Assembly: GCA_009909085.1 (NCBI GenBank)
Contig: JAAANX010000065.1
Location: forward strand, 1-64,000
Source: Cyanobacteria bacterium GSL.Bin1
Lineage (GTDB): Bacteria; Cyanobacteriota; Cyanobacteriia; Cyanobacteriales; Rubidibacteraceae
DNA: 64,000 nucleotides
Reading direction: 5' to 3'
Under the pieces are notes generated by a model. That model was not told the origin of the DNA. It ran no database searches and saw nothing but the letters and a program-made list of their open reading frames with translations. Below, in pieces: positions 8,532-20,645 of the stretch (positions are counted from its first letter, which is position 1; the number at the start of each line of letters is the position of its first letter). The position numbers and the translations under genes were made by a program.

Positions 8532-9242
8532 TTACTTGATCGCTAAAAAACCTTCAAAACAAATATATTTCATCACTGTTGTAATATCAACAAACCCCGC
8601 TCTTTCGAGTAAGCCTAAATTTCCAGCCCGAGAAAACGGTTCTAAAATCCCTTTCAGACTACGATTTTTAGCAATAATTTCATCGCCAGAATAGCCTTGG
8701 TTTAATTTATAATCTGTATAAAGTGTCGTCATCATATCTTGAAAACGGGCATCCGGACTGCGGACTTTTTCAAATAAAAGAAAGCCCCCTCCCCAATTCA
8801 GGGCTTCATAAATTCGATTAAATAAAACTTGACGATGTTTCGGCTTAATAAACTGCATTGTGTAGTAAGCAATAATTAAATCAGCCTTTTCTAATTCTAA
8901 ATCAATTAAACTCTCATTGCGAATTTCAATATTGGGAAACGGTTGGCACAGATTTTGGGCATAATTCACCATGTCAGCTTCGATGTCAATGCCAATAAAT
9001 TGCACTCGTTTCTTGTTATGATGTTTGGCTAAACCAGCCAACAAAGTTCCTGTCGAGCAACCTAAATCGTAACAGATTGACCCATCACCTAAGAAGAAGT
9101 CAGATATGCTAATCCCTAATTCATGGCTGGTTTCATAAAAGGGAATGGATTTCTTGATATGCTGATCAAAGTGTTGACTAATTTCACCACTAAATGACCA
9201 ATTGGCATTACCCGCTTCAATTTGATCTCCTACATTTGTCAT
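8532..9242 (-). CDS. cmoA: Carboxy-SAM synthase-like methyltransferase (CmoA-like)
   Basis: CmoA turns SAM and prephenate into carboxy-S-adenosylmethionine, the donor used by CmoB. The 236-residue product follows the CmoA pattern along its length: FDQHIKKSIPFY (25-36), the SAM motif YDLGCSTGTLL (58-68), acidic IGIDIEADM (83-91), TMQFIKPKHRQ (128-138), GGGFLLFEKV (151-160), then the helix after NQGYSGDEIIAKNRSL. Arg194 there aligns, from memory, with the E. coli arginine (Arg199) reported to hold the carboxylate of the cofactor. Overall identity looks moderate, so a generic methyltransferase remains possible. The nearby trhO and clear cmoB favour CmoA. Confidence 0.8.
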   Translation of the reverse strand: MTNVGDQIEAGNANWSFSGEISQHFDQHIKKSIPFYETSHELGISISDFFLGDGSICYDLGCSTGTLLAGLAKHHNKKRVQFIGIDIEADMVNYAQNLCQPFPNIEIRNESLIDLELEKADLIIAYYTMQFIKPKHRQVLFNRIYEALNWGGGFLLFEKVRSPDARFQDMMTTLYTDYKLNQGYSGDEIIAKNRSLKGILEPFSRAGNLGLLERAGFVDITTVMKYICFEGFLAIK

Positions 9243-9328
9243 TATTTTTGATTGATCAGGGCAAGGTTATTTTCAAAACTGAACTTACTACGTGAATTGA
9301 GAAAAACGATGATTGGTTTACCTTTAGT

Positions 9329-9589
9329 TTAAAGTGGTTTTCGGATCACTGTAATTCCCATGGCAATTAAGCCCACATTTCTAAAGAGACTCCCCAGAAT
9401 TTGTAGGATATCAGGAAGCGGTAGTAACGCAACAGCAAGGTTAAGAGAAATTCCAATCAAAAAAAGCGCGATCGCGCTGGGTGAGAACACTTTGGCTTTT
9501 AAAGAATCAATTCCAAACTCGGAAATAAGATGTAACCTGGGAGCAGCGATCGCGGTTGTTCCAATGATCCAGCGTAAAGATTTTGTCAT
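9329..9589 (-). CDS. Hypothetical small membrane protein
   Basis: An 86-residue product not recognised as a known family. Two hydrophobic stretches are clear: SAIALFLIGISLNLAVALL (about 38-56) and the C-terminal GSLFRNVGLIAMGITVI (about 66-82). The N-terminus, TKSLRWIIGTTAIAA, is also hydrophobic. It lies between the cmoA-like gene and nadA on the same strand, with room for its own promoter. The opposite strand also has an open frame, but this one reads as a plausible membrane protein. Function unknown. Confidence 0.5.
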   Translation of the reverse strand: MTKSLRWIIGTTAIAAPRLHLISEFGIDSLKAKVFSPSAIALFLIGISLNLAVALLPLPDILQILGSLFRNVGLIAMGITVIRKPL

Positions 9590-9694
9590 TTCCCGGTTCT
9601 TGCCGCAGCAGTTTTCGAAGACGGCGATCTTAAGCTAATTTGTAGCCAAAATCAGCTTTGTCAGCCACGAATACATCCCAATTTCTTGATCAAC

Positions 9695-10663
9695 TTAACT
9701 CATTTCTAGCATCCGTTGAATTGGCTTTAAAGCCGCCACCCGAATCTCTTTAGAAAGCGTCACTTCCGGTTGGCGATGTTTCATCGCGAGATAGAGTTTT
9801 TCTAGCGTATTTAACCGCATATACGGACATTCATTGCAGGCGCAATTATTCATCGCCGGTGCTGGAATAAAGGTTTTATTGGGAGTGGCTTTTTCCATTT
9901 GATGAATAATGCCGGGTTCAGTTGCCACAATAAACTCAGACTGAGCACTTTCTTGAGAATACTTGAGTAAAGAAGTTGTGGAACCAATATAATTGGCGTG
10001 ACGTAAAACGGGTTCTTCACATTCCGGGTGAGCGATAATTTCTGCTTCGGGATGAGTGGTTTTCAGCTGGACAATTGCTTTTTCCGAAAAGGTTTCATGA
10101 ACAATACAGCTGCCTTCCCATAAGACTAAATCGCGTCCGGTTTGCTGCATCACATAGCGCCCTAAATTGCGATCCGGTGCGAAAATAATTGGCTGATCTT
10201 CGGGGATTTGATTGACAATTTTCACTGCATTAGAACTGGTGCAAATAATATCGCTCATTGCCTTGATTTCGGCGGTGCAGTTGATATAGGAAATCACTAA
10301 ATGATCGGGATATTGGGCTTTAAATTCGGCAAATTCTTTGGGAGGGCAGCCTTCCGCTAAAGAACAACCCGCATCTAAATCAGGAATTAGTACCAGCTTA
10401 TCGGGGTTCAAAATTTTTGCTGTTTCCGCCATGAAATGAACCCCAGCGAAAACAATTACATCTGCATCGGTATTGGCAGCTTTTTGGGATAAGCCCAGGG
10501 AGTCGCCAATGTAGTCAGCAACGTCTTGAATATCTCCTTCCTGGTAGTAATGGGCTAAGATGACTGCATTCAGTTCTTGTTTGAGGGTATCAACAGCAGT
10601 GACTAAGTCGGTTGGAATTGTATTCGCGTTTGATTTCGATTTGGCAAAAGCAGTTGTAAACAC
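9695..10663 (-). CDS. nadA: Quinolinate synthase
   Basis: NadA condenses iminoaspartate with dihydroxyacetone phosphate to make quinolinate in NAD synthesis, using an oxygen-sensitive [4Fe-4S] cluster. The 322-residue product carries [20 protein letters not shown] (37-56), [12 protein letters not shown] (76-87) and the cluster cysteines expected in DAGCS (Cys100), WEGSC (Cys186) and NECPYM (Cys279). The end motif [11 protein letters not shown] is typical. Length is normal. It sits between the cmoA-like and cmoB genes on the same strand but has no obvious functional link to them. Confidence 0.95.
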   Translation of the reverse strand: MFTTAFAKSKSNANTIPTDLVTAVDTLKQELNAVILAHYYQEGDIQDVADYIGDSLGLSQKAANTDADVIVFAGVHFMAETAKILNPDKLVLIPDLDAGCSLAEGCPPKEFAEFKAQYPDHLVISYINCTAEIKAMSDIICTSSNAVKIVNQIPEDQPIIFAPDRNLGRYVMQQTGRDLVLWEGSCIVHETFSEKAIVQLKTTHPEAEIIAHPECEEPVLRHANYIGSTTSLLKYSQESAQSEFIVATEPGIIHQMEKATPNKTFIPAPAMNNCACNECPYMRLNTLEKLYLAMKHRQPEVTLSKEIRVAALKPIQRMLEMS

Positions 10664-10730
10664 AGTTGTGTCCGATTTTTTGAATTATAGTTAGTTGTAC
10701 CAAATATTATAGTTAAATTTACCAAAATTG

Positions 10731-11705
10731 TCAGGTGGGGGCTTGGGCAATCATAATGGCTCGTAGAGGGGCTGGATAACCTTCAATGGTTTGACTGTGG
10801 TCGGTGGGATCTAGAAAGTTTTCCAAGGAGTGGGAGGTGATCCACTCGGTGCGTCGTTGTTCTTGAATGGTGGTAGCGGTGACATCGACTAAGTTGATCT
10901 CGGTGAAGCCAGATTGTTTTAACCAGGATTCTAAAGTGGCGCAATTGGGAATTGACCAAACATTGCGCATCTTGGCGTAGCGTTTTTCGGGGATGAGAAC
11001 ATCAGTGTAGTCTTCTGGGACAACAAGGGTTTCTAAAACCAGTTCTCCGCCCGGTTTAAGGCTATCCCGTAGCGTTTGAAGATGATCCAGCGGCGATCGC
11101 TGATGATACAAAACGCCCATTGAAAAAACGGTGTCAAAGGCTTGTAAGTTTTCTGGAAGGTGTTGCACGCCCAACGGTAAGACATAACCGTTAATGTCAG
11201 GTAAATAACGACGGATCACTTCATACTGCATCGTGTACAAAACAGAAGGATCTAAACCGATAACTAAGTTTGCCCCCATTCCCAGCATTCGTAAGGCGTA
11301 ATAACCGTTACCGCAGCCAATATCTAAAACCGTTCGGTCTTTTAATGGGGTAATGTGATCCGCCAGTCGTTGCCATTTCCAGTCGGAACGCCACTCGGTA
11401 TCAATATAGACGCCAAATAATTCTAGTGGACCTTTGCGCCAAGGGCGGAGTTGCTTTAAGCCGGTTTCTAACTGTTGATCAGTCGTCTCATCGGTGTCTT
11501 CTTTGCAACCAATTTTGACATGATGTTGCAGTTCCACTCGACTCGGTTTTAAATCAGGGAGGTTCTCAACCACGGCTTGCCATTCTAAAAAATGTCCATG
11601 TCGTTTGGGTTGTAAGGCAGTATCTACTGCTTCGGGAAGTGTTTCTAACCAGGGGGCGGCAGGAGATGCTGCCAGTTGGTCATAGAGAGGCTGGTAGTCA
11701 AACAT
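10731..11705 (-). CDS. cmoB: tRNA U34 carboxymethyltransferase
   Basis: CmoB transfers the carboxymethyl group of carboxy-SAM to 5-hydroxyuridine at tRNA position 34, giving cmo5U, which widens wobble decoding. The 324-residue product is a convincing member. PWRKGPLELFG contains Lys91, IDTEWRSDWKW follows, the SAM motif is LDIGCGNGYYALRM (127-140), FSMGVLYHQRSPLDHL contains Tyr200, and the C-terminal TIEGYPAPLRAIMIA contains Arg315. Lys91, Tyr200 and Arg315 fall at the same numbers as residues reported to recognise the carboxylated cofactor in E. coli CmoB. It ends just before xdhC on the same strand; trhO and a cmoA-like gene lie within 4 kb. Confidence 0.94.
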   Translation of the reverse strand: MFDYQPLYDQLAASPAAPWLETLPEAVDTALQPKRHGHFLEWQAVVENLPDLKPSRVELQHHVKIGCKEDTDETTDQQLETGLKQLRPWRKGPLELFGVYIDTEWRSDWKWQRLADHITPLKDRTVLDIGCGNGYYALRMLGMGANLVIGLDPSVLYTMQYEVIRRYLPDINGYVLPLGVQHLPENLQAFDTVFSMGVLYHQRSPLDHLQTLRDSLKPGGELVLETLVVPEDYTDVLIPEKRYAKMRNVWSIPNCATLESWLKQSGFTEINLVDVTATTIQEQRRTEWITSHSLENFLDPTDHSQTIEGYPAPLRAIMIAQAPT

Positions 11706-11720
11706 CAGGGATAGTTTTGG

Positions 11721-12524
11721 CTAAACGTGAGGGGAACATACATTAGCACCTGTTATCCCCTGCTGCAAGAGTTGCGCTGCCACCGCGATCGCGATTTCAC
11801 GGGGATGTTTGCCGGTAATCCCCTCAATTCCAATCGGACAGGTGAGGCGTTGCAGTTCCGTTTTGGCGACTCCTGCCTCTTGGAGATATTTTTCAAAGCG
11901 CGATCGTTTGGTTTTGCTGCCGATTAGCCCGAGGTAAGCAAATTGATTGTGGGTAAATGCGGCCTGAACAATTTGGAAATCCCGTGGGTGTAAATGAGTC
12001 ATCACGAGGATATAACAGTTCGCTGGGGCGGTTTCTAGGACAGTTGTCGGAGAAGGGGTAACAATCTTTTCGCAATGGCTGGGAATTTGAGCCGGAAATT
12101 CTGATTCTCGTTCATCAATCCATTTAATTTTAATCGGTAAGCCAGTGAGAACTTGCACAATCGCTCGCCCCACATGCCCTGCTCCAAAGAGATACAATAC
12201 AGTCTGCTCGGGCAAAAAGGGTTCCAGAATTAGACTCACCGTTCCCCCGCAACACTGATACAGTTTTGGGGATAGGGTGTACTCGCGACGAGAAGGGGCA
12301 GTTTGTGAGGTAGCGAGTAACTCCCGCGCCTCCTGGATGGCTTCATATTCCAAGTTACCGCCACCAACTGTACTAAACGAGTGATCTGCCGTCACCACCA
12401 TTTTTGCCCCCGCTTCCCGCGGTGTGGAACCTTGGGCATCCAATAGCGTAACCAGCACACAAGGGGTTCCTTCTGTTAACAACTGATTGAGAACCGGTAG
12501 CCACTCTTGGTAAAGTCCTGACAT
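11721..12524 (-). CDS. xdhC: XdhC family protein, xanthine dehydrogenase maturation
   Basis: XdhC binds molybdenum cofactor, supports its sulfuration and inserts it into xanthine dehydrogenase. The 267-residue product has the N-terminal CoxI/XdhC domain (LLDAQGSTPREAGAKM at about 28-43; VGGGNLEYEAI), the CCGG motif, and a Rossmann-type domain with LFGAGHVGRAIV and LGLIGSKTKRSRFE. The final conserved block is CPIGIEGITGKHPREIAIAVAAQLL. It follows xdhB with a 3 bp gap, so xdhA, xdhB and xdhC form one operon transcribed leftwards. Confidence 0.93.
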   Translation of the reverse strand: MSGLYQEWLPVLNQLLTEGTPCVLVTLLDAQGSTPREAGAKMVVTADHSFSTVGGGNLEYEAIQEARELLATSQTAPSRREYTLSPKLYQCCGGTVSLILEPFLPEQTVLYLFGAGHVGRAIVQVLTGLPIKIKWIDERESEFPAQIPSHCEKIVTPSPTTVLETAPANCYILVMTHLHPRDFQIVQAAFTHNQFAYLGLIGSKTKRSRFEKYLQEAGVAKTELQRLTCPIGIEGITGKHPREIAIAVAAQLLQQGITGANVCSPHV

Positions 12525-12527
12525 GGT

Positions 12528-14829
12528 TTAATCTTTCAGTGCTTCAATTGCCATTAAAATGCGCTCTGGTGTCGCCGGAGCGTTCAGTTTGGGAATTTTT
12601 TGATAGTTGGCACTGGCTGCCACTGCATCACGGAGGGCTAGAAAAACAGAAATGCCCAGCATCAAGGGCGGTTCCGCTACGGCTTTTGAGCGGTAGATGG
12701 TGTCCTCTCGATTTTCATTATCAAAGAGGTGAACATGAAATTCATTGGGAATATCTCGCCCAGTAGGAATTTTATAGGTGCTAGGGGCATGAGTCTTGAG
12801 AATGCCTTTATCATCCCACCACAGTTCTTCGGTGGTTAGCCAACCCATCCCTTGAACAAATCCCCCTTCAATTTGACCCATATCGAGGGCAGGATTTAGA
12901 GATTTGCCCACATCATGGACAATATCGGTACGGAGGAGATTATATTCTCCGGTGAGGGTATCGATGATGACTTCTGAAACGGCTGCCCCATAAGCGAAGT
13001 AAAAGAAGGGACGACCTTTGGCGGCTTTGCGATCCCAAGTAATTTTGGGGGTTGCATAAAAGCCAGTGGAGGAGAGAGAAATGCGGTTGGCATACGCCAG
13101 TTGTACCAGTTCAGCAAAGGGGATCGCTTGATCGCGCATTTGAACCCATCCCTCTTTAAAGACCACCTCATCAGGGGCAACTGAAAAATGTTTGGCAGCA
13201 AACTCCACCAATCGTTCTTTGATCGTGCGGGCTGCTGCTTGAGCCGCTTTCCCGTTGAGATCCGAACCACTTGATGCAGCCGTTGCGGAGGTATTCGGCA
13301 CTTTACTGGTATTTGTCGCTGTGATCCGCACTTGCTTGAGATCAATTTGAAATTCTTCTGCCACCACCTGACAAATTTTCTGGTGCAAGCCCTGACCCAT
13401 CTCCGTTCCACCATGATTCAGTTGCACGCTGCCATCTTTATAAATGTGTACCAATGCCCCGGCTTGATTCAGCATTTTCAGGGTAAAGCTAATGCCAAAT
13501 TTAACCGGTGTCAGAGCAATCCCTTTTTTCAAGATCCGGTTCTGGGCATTAAACTCCCGGATCTGTTCCAATCGTGTCGCGTAGTCACTGCGTTCCTCTA
13601 ACTCCGCAATCAGGTCCTGGATAATATTATCTTCTACTTTCATCCCATAATGGGTGAGACTGCGCTCTCCCAGTGCATCTGCCGGATCGTAAAAATTGCG
13701 CTTGCGAACCGTTAAGGGGTCTTTTCCCAGATAGCGGGCAATTTCATCAATGATCGATTCAATGGCTAACATTCCCTGGGGTCCGCCAAACCCTCGGAAC
13801 GCAGTATTTGAGACTTTGTTGGTGCGACAGCGATAACTGGTTACTTTTGCATCGGAGAGATAATAGGCATTATCCGTATGAAACATGGCGCGATCCGCGA
13901 TCGCGTTGGACAAATCCGCTGACATCCCGCAATTGAGCTGGTGACAAATATCGAGCCCGGTAATCAAGCCGGTTTCATCAAATCCCACTTGATACTCCAC
14001 ATGGAAATCATGACGTTTTCCGGTCATTTTAATATCGTCATCGCGATCGAGCCGTAATTTCACCGGACGATTAGTTTGCCACGCCAGCGCTGCTGCAATA
14101 CAGGCAATCAACGAGGCTTGACTTTCTTTCCCGCCAAATGCCCCACCCATCCGGCGCACTTCCACTGTCACTGCATGATCCGCTAAGCCGAGTGTCTTTG
14201 CAATCAAATGCTGCACTTCCGAAGGATGTTGCGTCGATGACCAACAGTGCATTTCCCTATCATCACCCGGGGTTGCCAAAGCAATTTGACCTTCCAGATA
14301 AAAATGGTCTTGCCCGCCGATTGCCAACGTTCCTTCTAGCCGGTGTTGCGAGTCCGCCAAACCCCTTTCTGAGTCTCCCTGTTGCATGACATAAGTTTCA
14401 CCGACAAAATCGCTTTTTGCCAGCGCTTGTTGGGGGGTTAAGACTGTTGGCAGTTCCTCATACTCAATCACCGCTTGTTGGGCAGCTTGACGGGCGAGGG
14501 CAATACTTTCCGCAGCCACTGCCAGTACCGATTGACCGGCATACAACACTTCTTCTTCCGCAAAAATCGGGTCACCGTCAAATACCGGTGCAACATCGTT
14601 CATCCCCGGCAAATCTTGTGCAGTCATTACCCCATAAACCCCTGGTAGGAGACAAGGCTGAGTATCCATTCTTTTAATGCGAGCATGAGCATAAGGGCTT
14701 TGCAGAACATAAGCGTGTAAGCAGCCTGCCGGTTCGCGAATATCATCGGTATAGGTTGCTGCACCAGTGACGTGCAACTGCGCACTTTCGTGGGGATAGG
14801 GGCGACCGACACTGCCTTTAGCGGGAGAA

Positions 14830-14849
<20 letters not shown>
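12528..14849 (-). CDS. xdhB: Xanthine dehydrogenase molybdopterin-binding subunit
   Basis: The large catalytic subunit hydroxylates hypoxanthine and xanthine to urate at a molybdenum centre. The 773-residue product has the N-terminal a/b hammerhead domain (GRPYPHESAQLHVTGAATYTDD), GGQDHFYLEGQ, the MGGAFGGKE loop, FRGFGGPQG, and GTEMGQGLHQK. AVAEPPLMLG near the C-terminus contains the expected catalytic glutamate at residue 726. Length matches bacterial XdhB. The start overlaps the end of xdhA by 20 bp, which supports translational coupling and a stable two-subunit enzyme. I infer a xanthine dehydrogenase, not an aldehyde oxidase, from the xdhA and xdhC partners and the neighbouring deaminase. 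Confidence 0.94.
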
Positions 14850-17404
<2,555 letters not shown>

Positions 17405-17509
17405 CAGCCACGCGATGTGCTTCGGACAGTCGCAAAGCGACATCGCGCATTCCTAGGTAAAATATTAATCGCGCTATCATAACAGTGTTTCTCATCGCGA
17501 TAAAGCCTC

Positions 17510-18301
17510 ATGTATCAAACCGATCCGCCTTTACCGCCCAAAGAGACCCTTCCCACCATGTACGATCTCAAAAGTGAAGATCCAGAGGAACCGGGTTTGC
17601 CTGACGAATTTCATGATTTACAACCGCAACTGCTACGGGAAACGTTTCAACCCCCGACCTATTCCCCCGAAGAAATTTTTATTGGCACGGACCTCAATCT
17701 TTACTACGATGTCCGTCATCCCCAATGGTATAAACGTCCTGACTGGTTTGCAGTGGTGGGTGTATCTCGTCTTTATGAACAGCAAGATTTACGCTTGAGT
17801 TATGTGATCTGGCAAGAAGGGGTCAGTCCGCTGGTGGCGGTGGAGTTGCTTTCTCCTGGTACGGAAAAAGAAGATTTAGGGCAAACCTTGCGAGATGTTA
17901 CTCAACCACCCACTAAATGGGAAGTATATGAGCAGATTTTGCGGATTCCCTATTATGTGGTGTTTGATCGCTACACGGATCGATTGCGGGCATTTACTTT
18001 ACAAGGAGAACGATATCAGGAGTTAGATTTAGAAAGGGGGCAACTTTGGATTCCCAGTTTAGAACTAGGGTTAGGATTATGGTCGGGAAGCTATGATGGG
18101 ATTAATCGCCAGTGGTTGCGTTGGTTGGATGAGCAAGGAAACTGGATTCCTACCATAGTGGAACAGCGGGAACAAGAACGGCAGCGAGTGGAACAAGAAC
18201 GACAACGAGCCGACCAAGAGAAACAAAGGGCTGATCGCTTGGCGCAAAAGCTGAGAGAATTAGGCATTGATCCCGATACGCTTTCCTCACAAGAGGTCTA
18301 A
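17510..18301 (+). CDS. Uma2 family (DUF820) putative endonuclease-fold protein
   Basis: Uma2 proteins have a PD-(D/E)XK nuclease-like fold, are greatly expanded in cyanobacteria and have no settled role. The 263-residue product has the typical blocks FIGTDLNLYYD, KRPDWFAVVGV, SYVIWQEGVSPLVAVELLSPGTEKEDLG and YYVVFDRYTDRLRAF. From about residue 210 it ends in a charged coiled coil of repeated EQERQRVEQERQRADQEKQR heptads, a common tail in this family. It stands alone with loosely spaced neighbours. Confidence 0.85.
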   Translation: MYQTDPPLPPKETLPTMYDLKSEDPEEPGLPDEFHDLQPQLLRETFQPPTYSPEEIFIGTDLNLYYDVRHPQWYKRPDWFAVVGVSRLYEQQDLRLSYVIWQEGVSPLVAVELLSPGTEKEDLGQTLRDVTQPPTKWEVYEQILRIPYYVVFDRYTDRLRAFTLQGERYQELDLERGQLWIPSLELGLGLWSGSYDGINRQWLRWLDEQGNWIPTIVEQREQERQRVEQERQRADQEKQRADRLAQKLRELGIDPDTLSSQEV

Positions 18302-18427
18302 CGTTGACAATGCTCATCCAGATTGCCAATAAAACTAACTGTAGTAGTTAGACGACTCCTTACCAACATGTCCCTTTGAGAAATAGCAAAATATTTTGAA
18401 TAACTATAGGTTTGTGTAGACAGAGGG

Positions 18428-18452
18428 AACGAGAACAATAGCGCTTCTCGTT
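18428..18452. other. Stem-loop upstream of the cupin gene
   Basis: AACGAGAA and TTCTCGTT form a perfect 8-bp stem around a 9-base loop. No T-run follows, so it is not a clear terminator. It may be an operator or leader structure in the 238-bp spacer between the Uma2 and cupin genes. A second, weaker stem (CTAACT/AGTTAG) lies at 18335-18351. Confidence 0.35.
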
Positions 18453-18539
18453 ATTTGATGCGAAATTTACAGCTATCTCTTGCCATGACACTTATCCTAA
18501 AATCGATGATTGTCAACTCGAATCGAGAGCTTCAGGTTT

Positions 18540-19160
18540 ATGTCTACTGGTCAGGATTGGATGGTTACAGAAACTGGGCAGTGCCAACTCTGCCCCACCC
18601 CTCGAGAATGGGATTTGCTGGAAACGCCTTACTATTTCCATCGCTTTTTAACCGAGATCGACGATCTGCTGAAGCAAGCAACGACAGAGGATCAATGTGA
18701 TTGCCTTCCTCAACTCCGCCAACTGGTGCGAAAACTTGTCCTCAATTCCTATTGGCTGCAAACTCAGCGACCCAAGCCTTCCGCCATGACCAATACAGCT
18801 ACCCTTAACCTTTACGATGAAATCGGGTATCCGCTCACTGTTCAAATCGAGACTTATCAACTGGGAACCCAATCATCAATTCATAATCATGGTACTTGGG
18901 GGATTGTCACGATTTTGCAAGGGCAGGAAAAAAATATGTTGTGGCAACGAGCACCTCAGCCCCAGTTTCCTGACAAGATCATGCCAGTGGGAGAAAAAAT
19001 CCTAGGTGTCGGAGATGTGATTAGCTTTACCCCAGAGGCGATCCATTGTGTGCAGGCAATTGGGGAACAGGAGTTGGTCACGTTCAATCTCTATGGGGAA
19101 ACTAATCGTAGACACAGATTTGAATTTGACCCAACCACTCACCGAGCGAAGCCTTACTAA
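18540..19160 (+). CDS. Cysteine dioxygenase-like cupin protein
   Basis: A 206-residue cupin resembling cysteine dioxygenase family proteins, which oxidise thiols with a 3-His iron centre. SSIHNHGTWGIVTILQGQEKN supplies two metal histidines (the two H of HNH), and FTPEAIHCVQAIG supplies the third. The start chosen is the ATG giving MSTGQDWMVTETG; an upstream TTG would add 10 residues. The substrate cannot be read from sequence. The selO gene begins 16 bp after its stop, so the two are probably co-transcribed. Confidence 0.75.
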   Translation: MSTGQDWMVTETGQCQLCPTPREWDLLETPYYFHRFLTEIDDLLKQATTEDQCDCLPQLRQLVRKLVLNSYWLQTQRPKPSAMTNTATLNLYDEIGYPLTVQIETYQLGTQSSIHNHGTWGIVTILQGQEKNMLWQRAPQPQFPDKIMPVGEKILGVGDVISFTPEAIHCVQAIGEQELVTFNLYGETNRRHRFEFDPTTHRAKPY

Positions 19161-19176
19161 ATCGGTTGAAGACCCT

Positions 19177-20616
19177 ATGGCTGCGAGTAACCCCTTTTTT
19201 CAATTACCTTATGAATCAGCTTTAGAATCCTTGGGGGATGCGTTTTATGATCGCGTTCAACCTGCTACCTTCCCTCAACCCATTCTTCGGTTCCGTAATG
19301 ACGAGCTGCTGATTCAACTTGGCTTAGATCCAAAACAGGTGACAGATGCCCACTTTCTTGAAGCTTTCGGTGAGTTCCAAGCTTCTCCCCACCCCTGTGT
19401 TGGACTAGCCTTGCGCTATCACGGCCATCAATTTGGTCAATATAATCCCTACTTGGGGGATGGACGAGGCTTCCTCTACGGTCAAGTGCGGACTCCAACC
19501 GGGCAATTGCTGGATTTTGGCACCAAGGGCTCAGGTCAAACCCCCCATTCGCAAGGGCGAGATGGACGGATGTCTTTGCTGGGGGGAGTGCGAGAAGTTT
19601 TGGCAGCGGAAGCTCTCCATCGTCTAGGAATCTCTACCTCCCGGGTACTTTGTTTGATCGAAACGGGAGAGGTCATTACTCGCGAGGATGAATCAGCCCC
19701 AACCCGATGTGCAATCATGGTTCGCCTTAGTCACTCCCACATTCGCTTTGGCACATTTGAGCGCTTGGAGTATTATGATCGTCGGGATTGCGTGCGCCAA
19801 CTTCTCGATTATGTAGTGCAGCATTACTACAGTCATCTCTGGAAACAACCTGATCAAGATCGACATTTCTATGCGGCCTTGGTGCAACGAACAGCCCAAC
19901 TGGTGGCGCAGTGGATGGCGGCAGGCTTCTGTCATGGGGTCTTGAACACGGACAATATGTCGATCACTGGGGAGGGCTTTGACTATGGTCCCTATGCCTT
20001 TATTGGAACTTACCTTCCCTACTTTACCCCTGCCTCCTTTGATCGTTGGGGGCGGTACAGTTATCGCAATCAGCCGAGAATGTGTCGCTGGAACTTGGCA
20101 ATGCTGCAACGTCCCTTAGCCTTGGTGATACCGCAGAGTGAGCTAGAGGCCATCTTGGAATCATTTACGGCGGAGTATGAACGAGCCTACCAGCAAGCGA
20201 TGCTCGGTAAATTGGGCTTTGATTATTTGCCTGAAGCCGATGCCGAAATGTTACTTCGCGTTACTGTAGAGTTCTTATTTAGGAGTCAAATGGGCTATCA
20301 TCAATTTTTTCTAGAACTGCGACGCCAATTTTCTTCCCAGTGGCGAGAGAATCCAGCGACTATCTTTGCTGATTGCAGTTTTCTCAATTCTAAGGAACAG
20401 GCGATCGCGCTCAACCCCTGGCGAAGGTTGTACTATCGCTTACTACAAGAACAACCCGAGACGGAGATGCCTGCCATTGCTGAACGGTTGACTGCTCATA
20501 ATCCCAAGCAGGTGCCTTTACAGTCGACGATCAAGGAAGTTTGGGCAGGGATTGTCCAAGGGGATGATTGGCATCCCTTTAACAAACTTCTGGCTCGGTT
20601 GAAACGTGATGGCTAA
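19177..20616 (+). CDS. selO: Protein adenylyltransferase SelO
   Basis: SelO (YdiU) is a pseudokinase that transfers AMP to protein hydroxyl groups and has been tied to redox homeostasis. The 479-residue product has the family start NPFFQLPYESALESLGDAFYD, LRYHGHQFGQYNPYLGDGRG, the nucleotide-binding TKGSGQTPHSQGRDGRMSLL (G-loop region), MVRLSHSHIRFGTFE, and the catalytic/metal blocks HGVLNTDNMSITGE and DYGPYAFIGTY. Bacterial SelO normally lacks the C-terminal selenocysteine, and none is seen here. The ATG was chosen because it gives the canonical N-terminus just after the cupin stop. An oxidative-stress link with the cupin is inference. Confidence 0.95.
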   Translation: MAASNPFFQLPYESALESLGDAFYDRVQPATFPQPILRFRNDELLIQLGLDPKQVTDAHFLEAFGEFQASPHPCVGLALRYHGHQFGQYNPYLGDGRGFLYGQVRTPTGQLLDFGTKGSGQTPHSQGRDGRMSLLGGVREVLAAEALHRLGISTSRVLCLIETGEVITREDESAPTRCAIMVRLSHSHIRFGTFERLEYYDRRDCVRQLLDYVVQHYYSHLWKQPDQDRHFYAALVQRTAQLVAQWMAAGFCHGVLNTDNMSITGEGFDYGPYAFIGTYLPYFTPASFDRWGRYSYRNQPRMCRWNLAMLQRPLALVIPQSELEAILESFTAEYERAYQQAMLGKLGFDYLPEADAEMLLRVTVEFLFRSQMGYHQFFLELRRQFSSQWRENPATIFADCSFLNSKEQAIALNPWRRLYYRLLQEQPETEMPAIAERLTAHNPKQVPLQSTIKEVWAGIVQGDDWHPFNKLLARLKRDG

Positions 20617-20645
20617 TGCGGGTTGAACGAACCTTTCGACACTGG

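Noticed and set aside
12896-13414. 172-codon minus-strand frame inside xdhB
   Set aside because: Out-of-frame shadow of a clearly conserved xdhB; composition rich in Arg, Lys and Trp typical of shadow frames.
17410-17450. Inverted repeat CGCGATGT...ACATCGCG after the deaminase gene considered as a terminator
   Set aside because: The arms are short, the loop is long and no T-run follows; not strong enough to list as a terminator.
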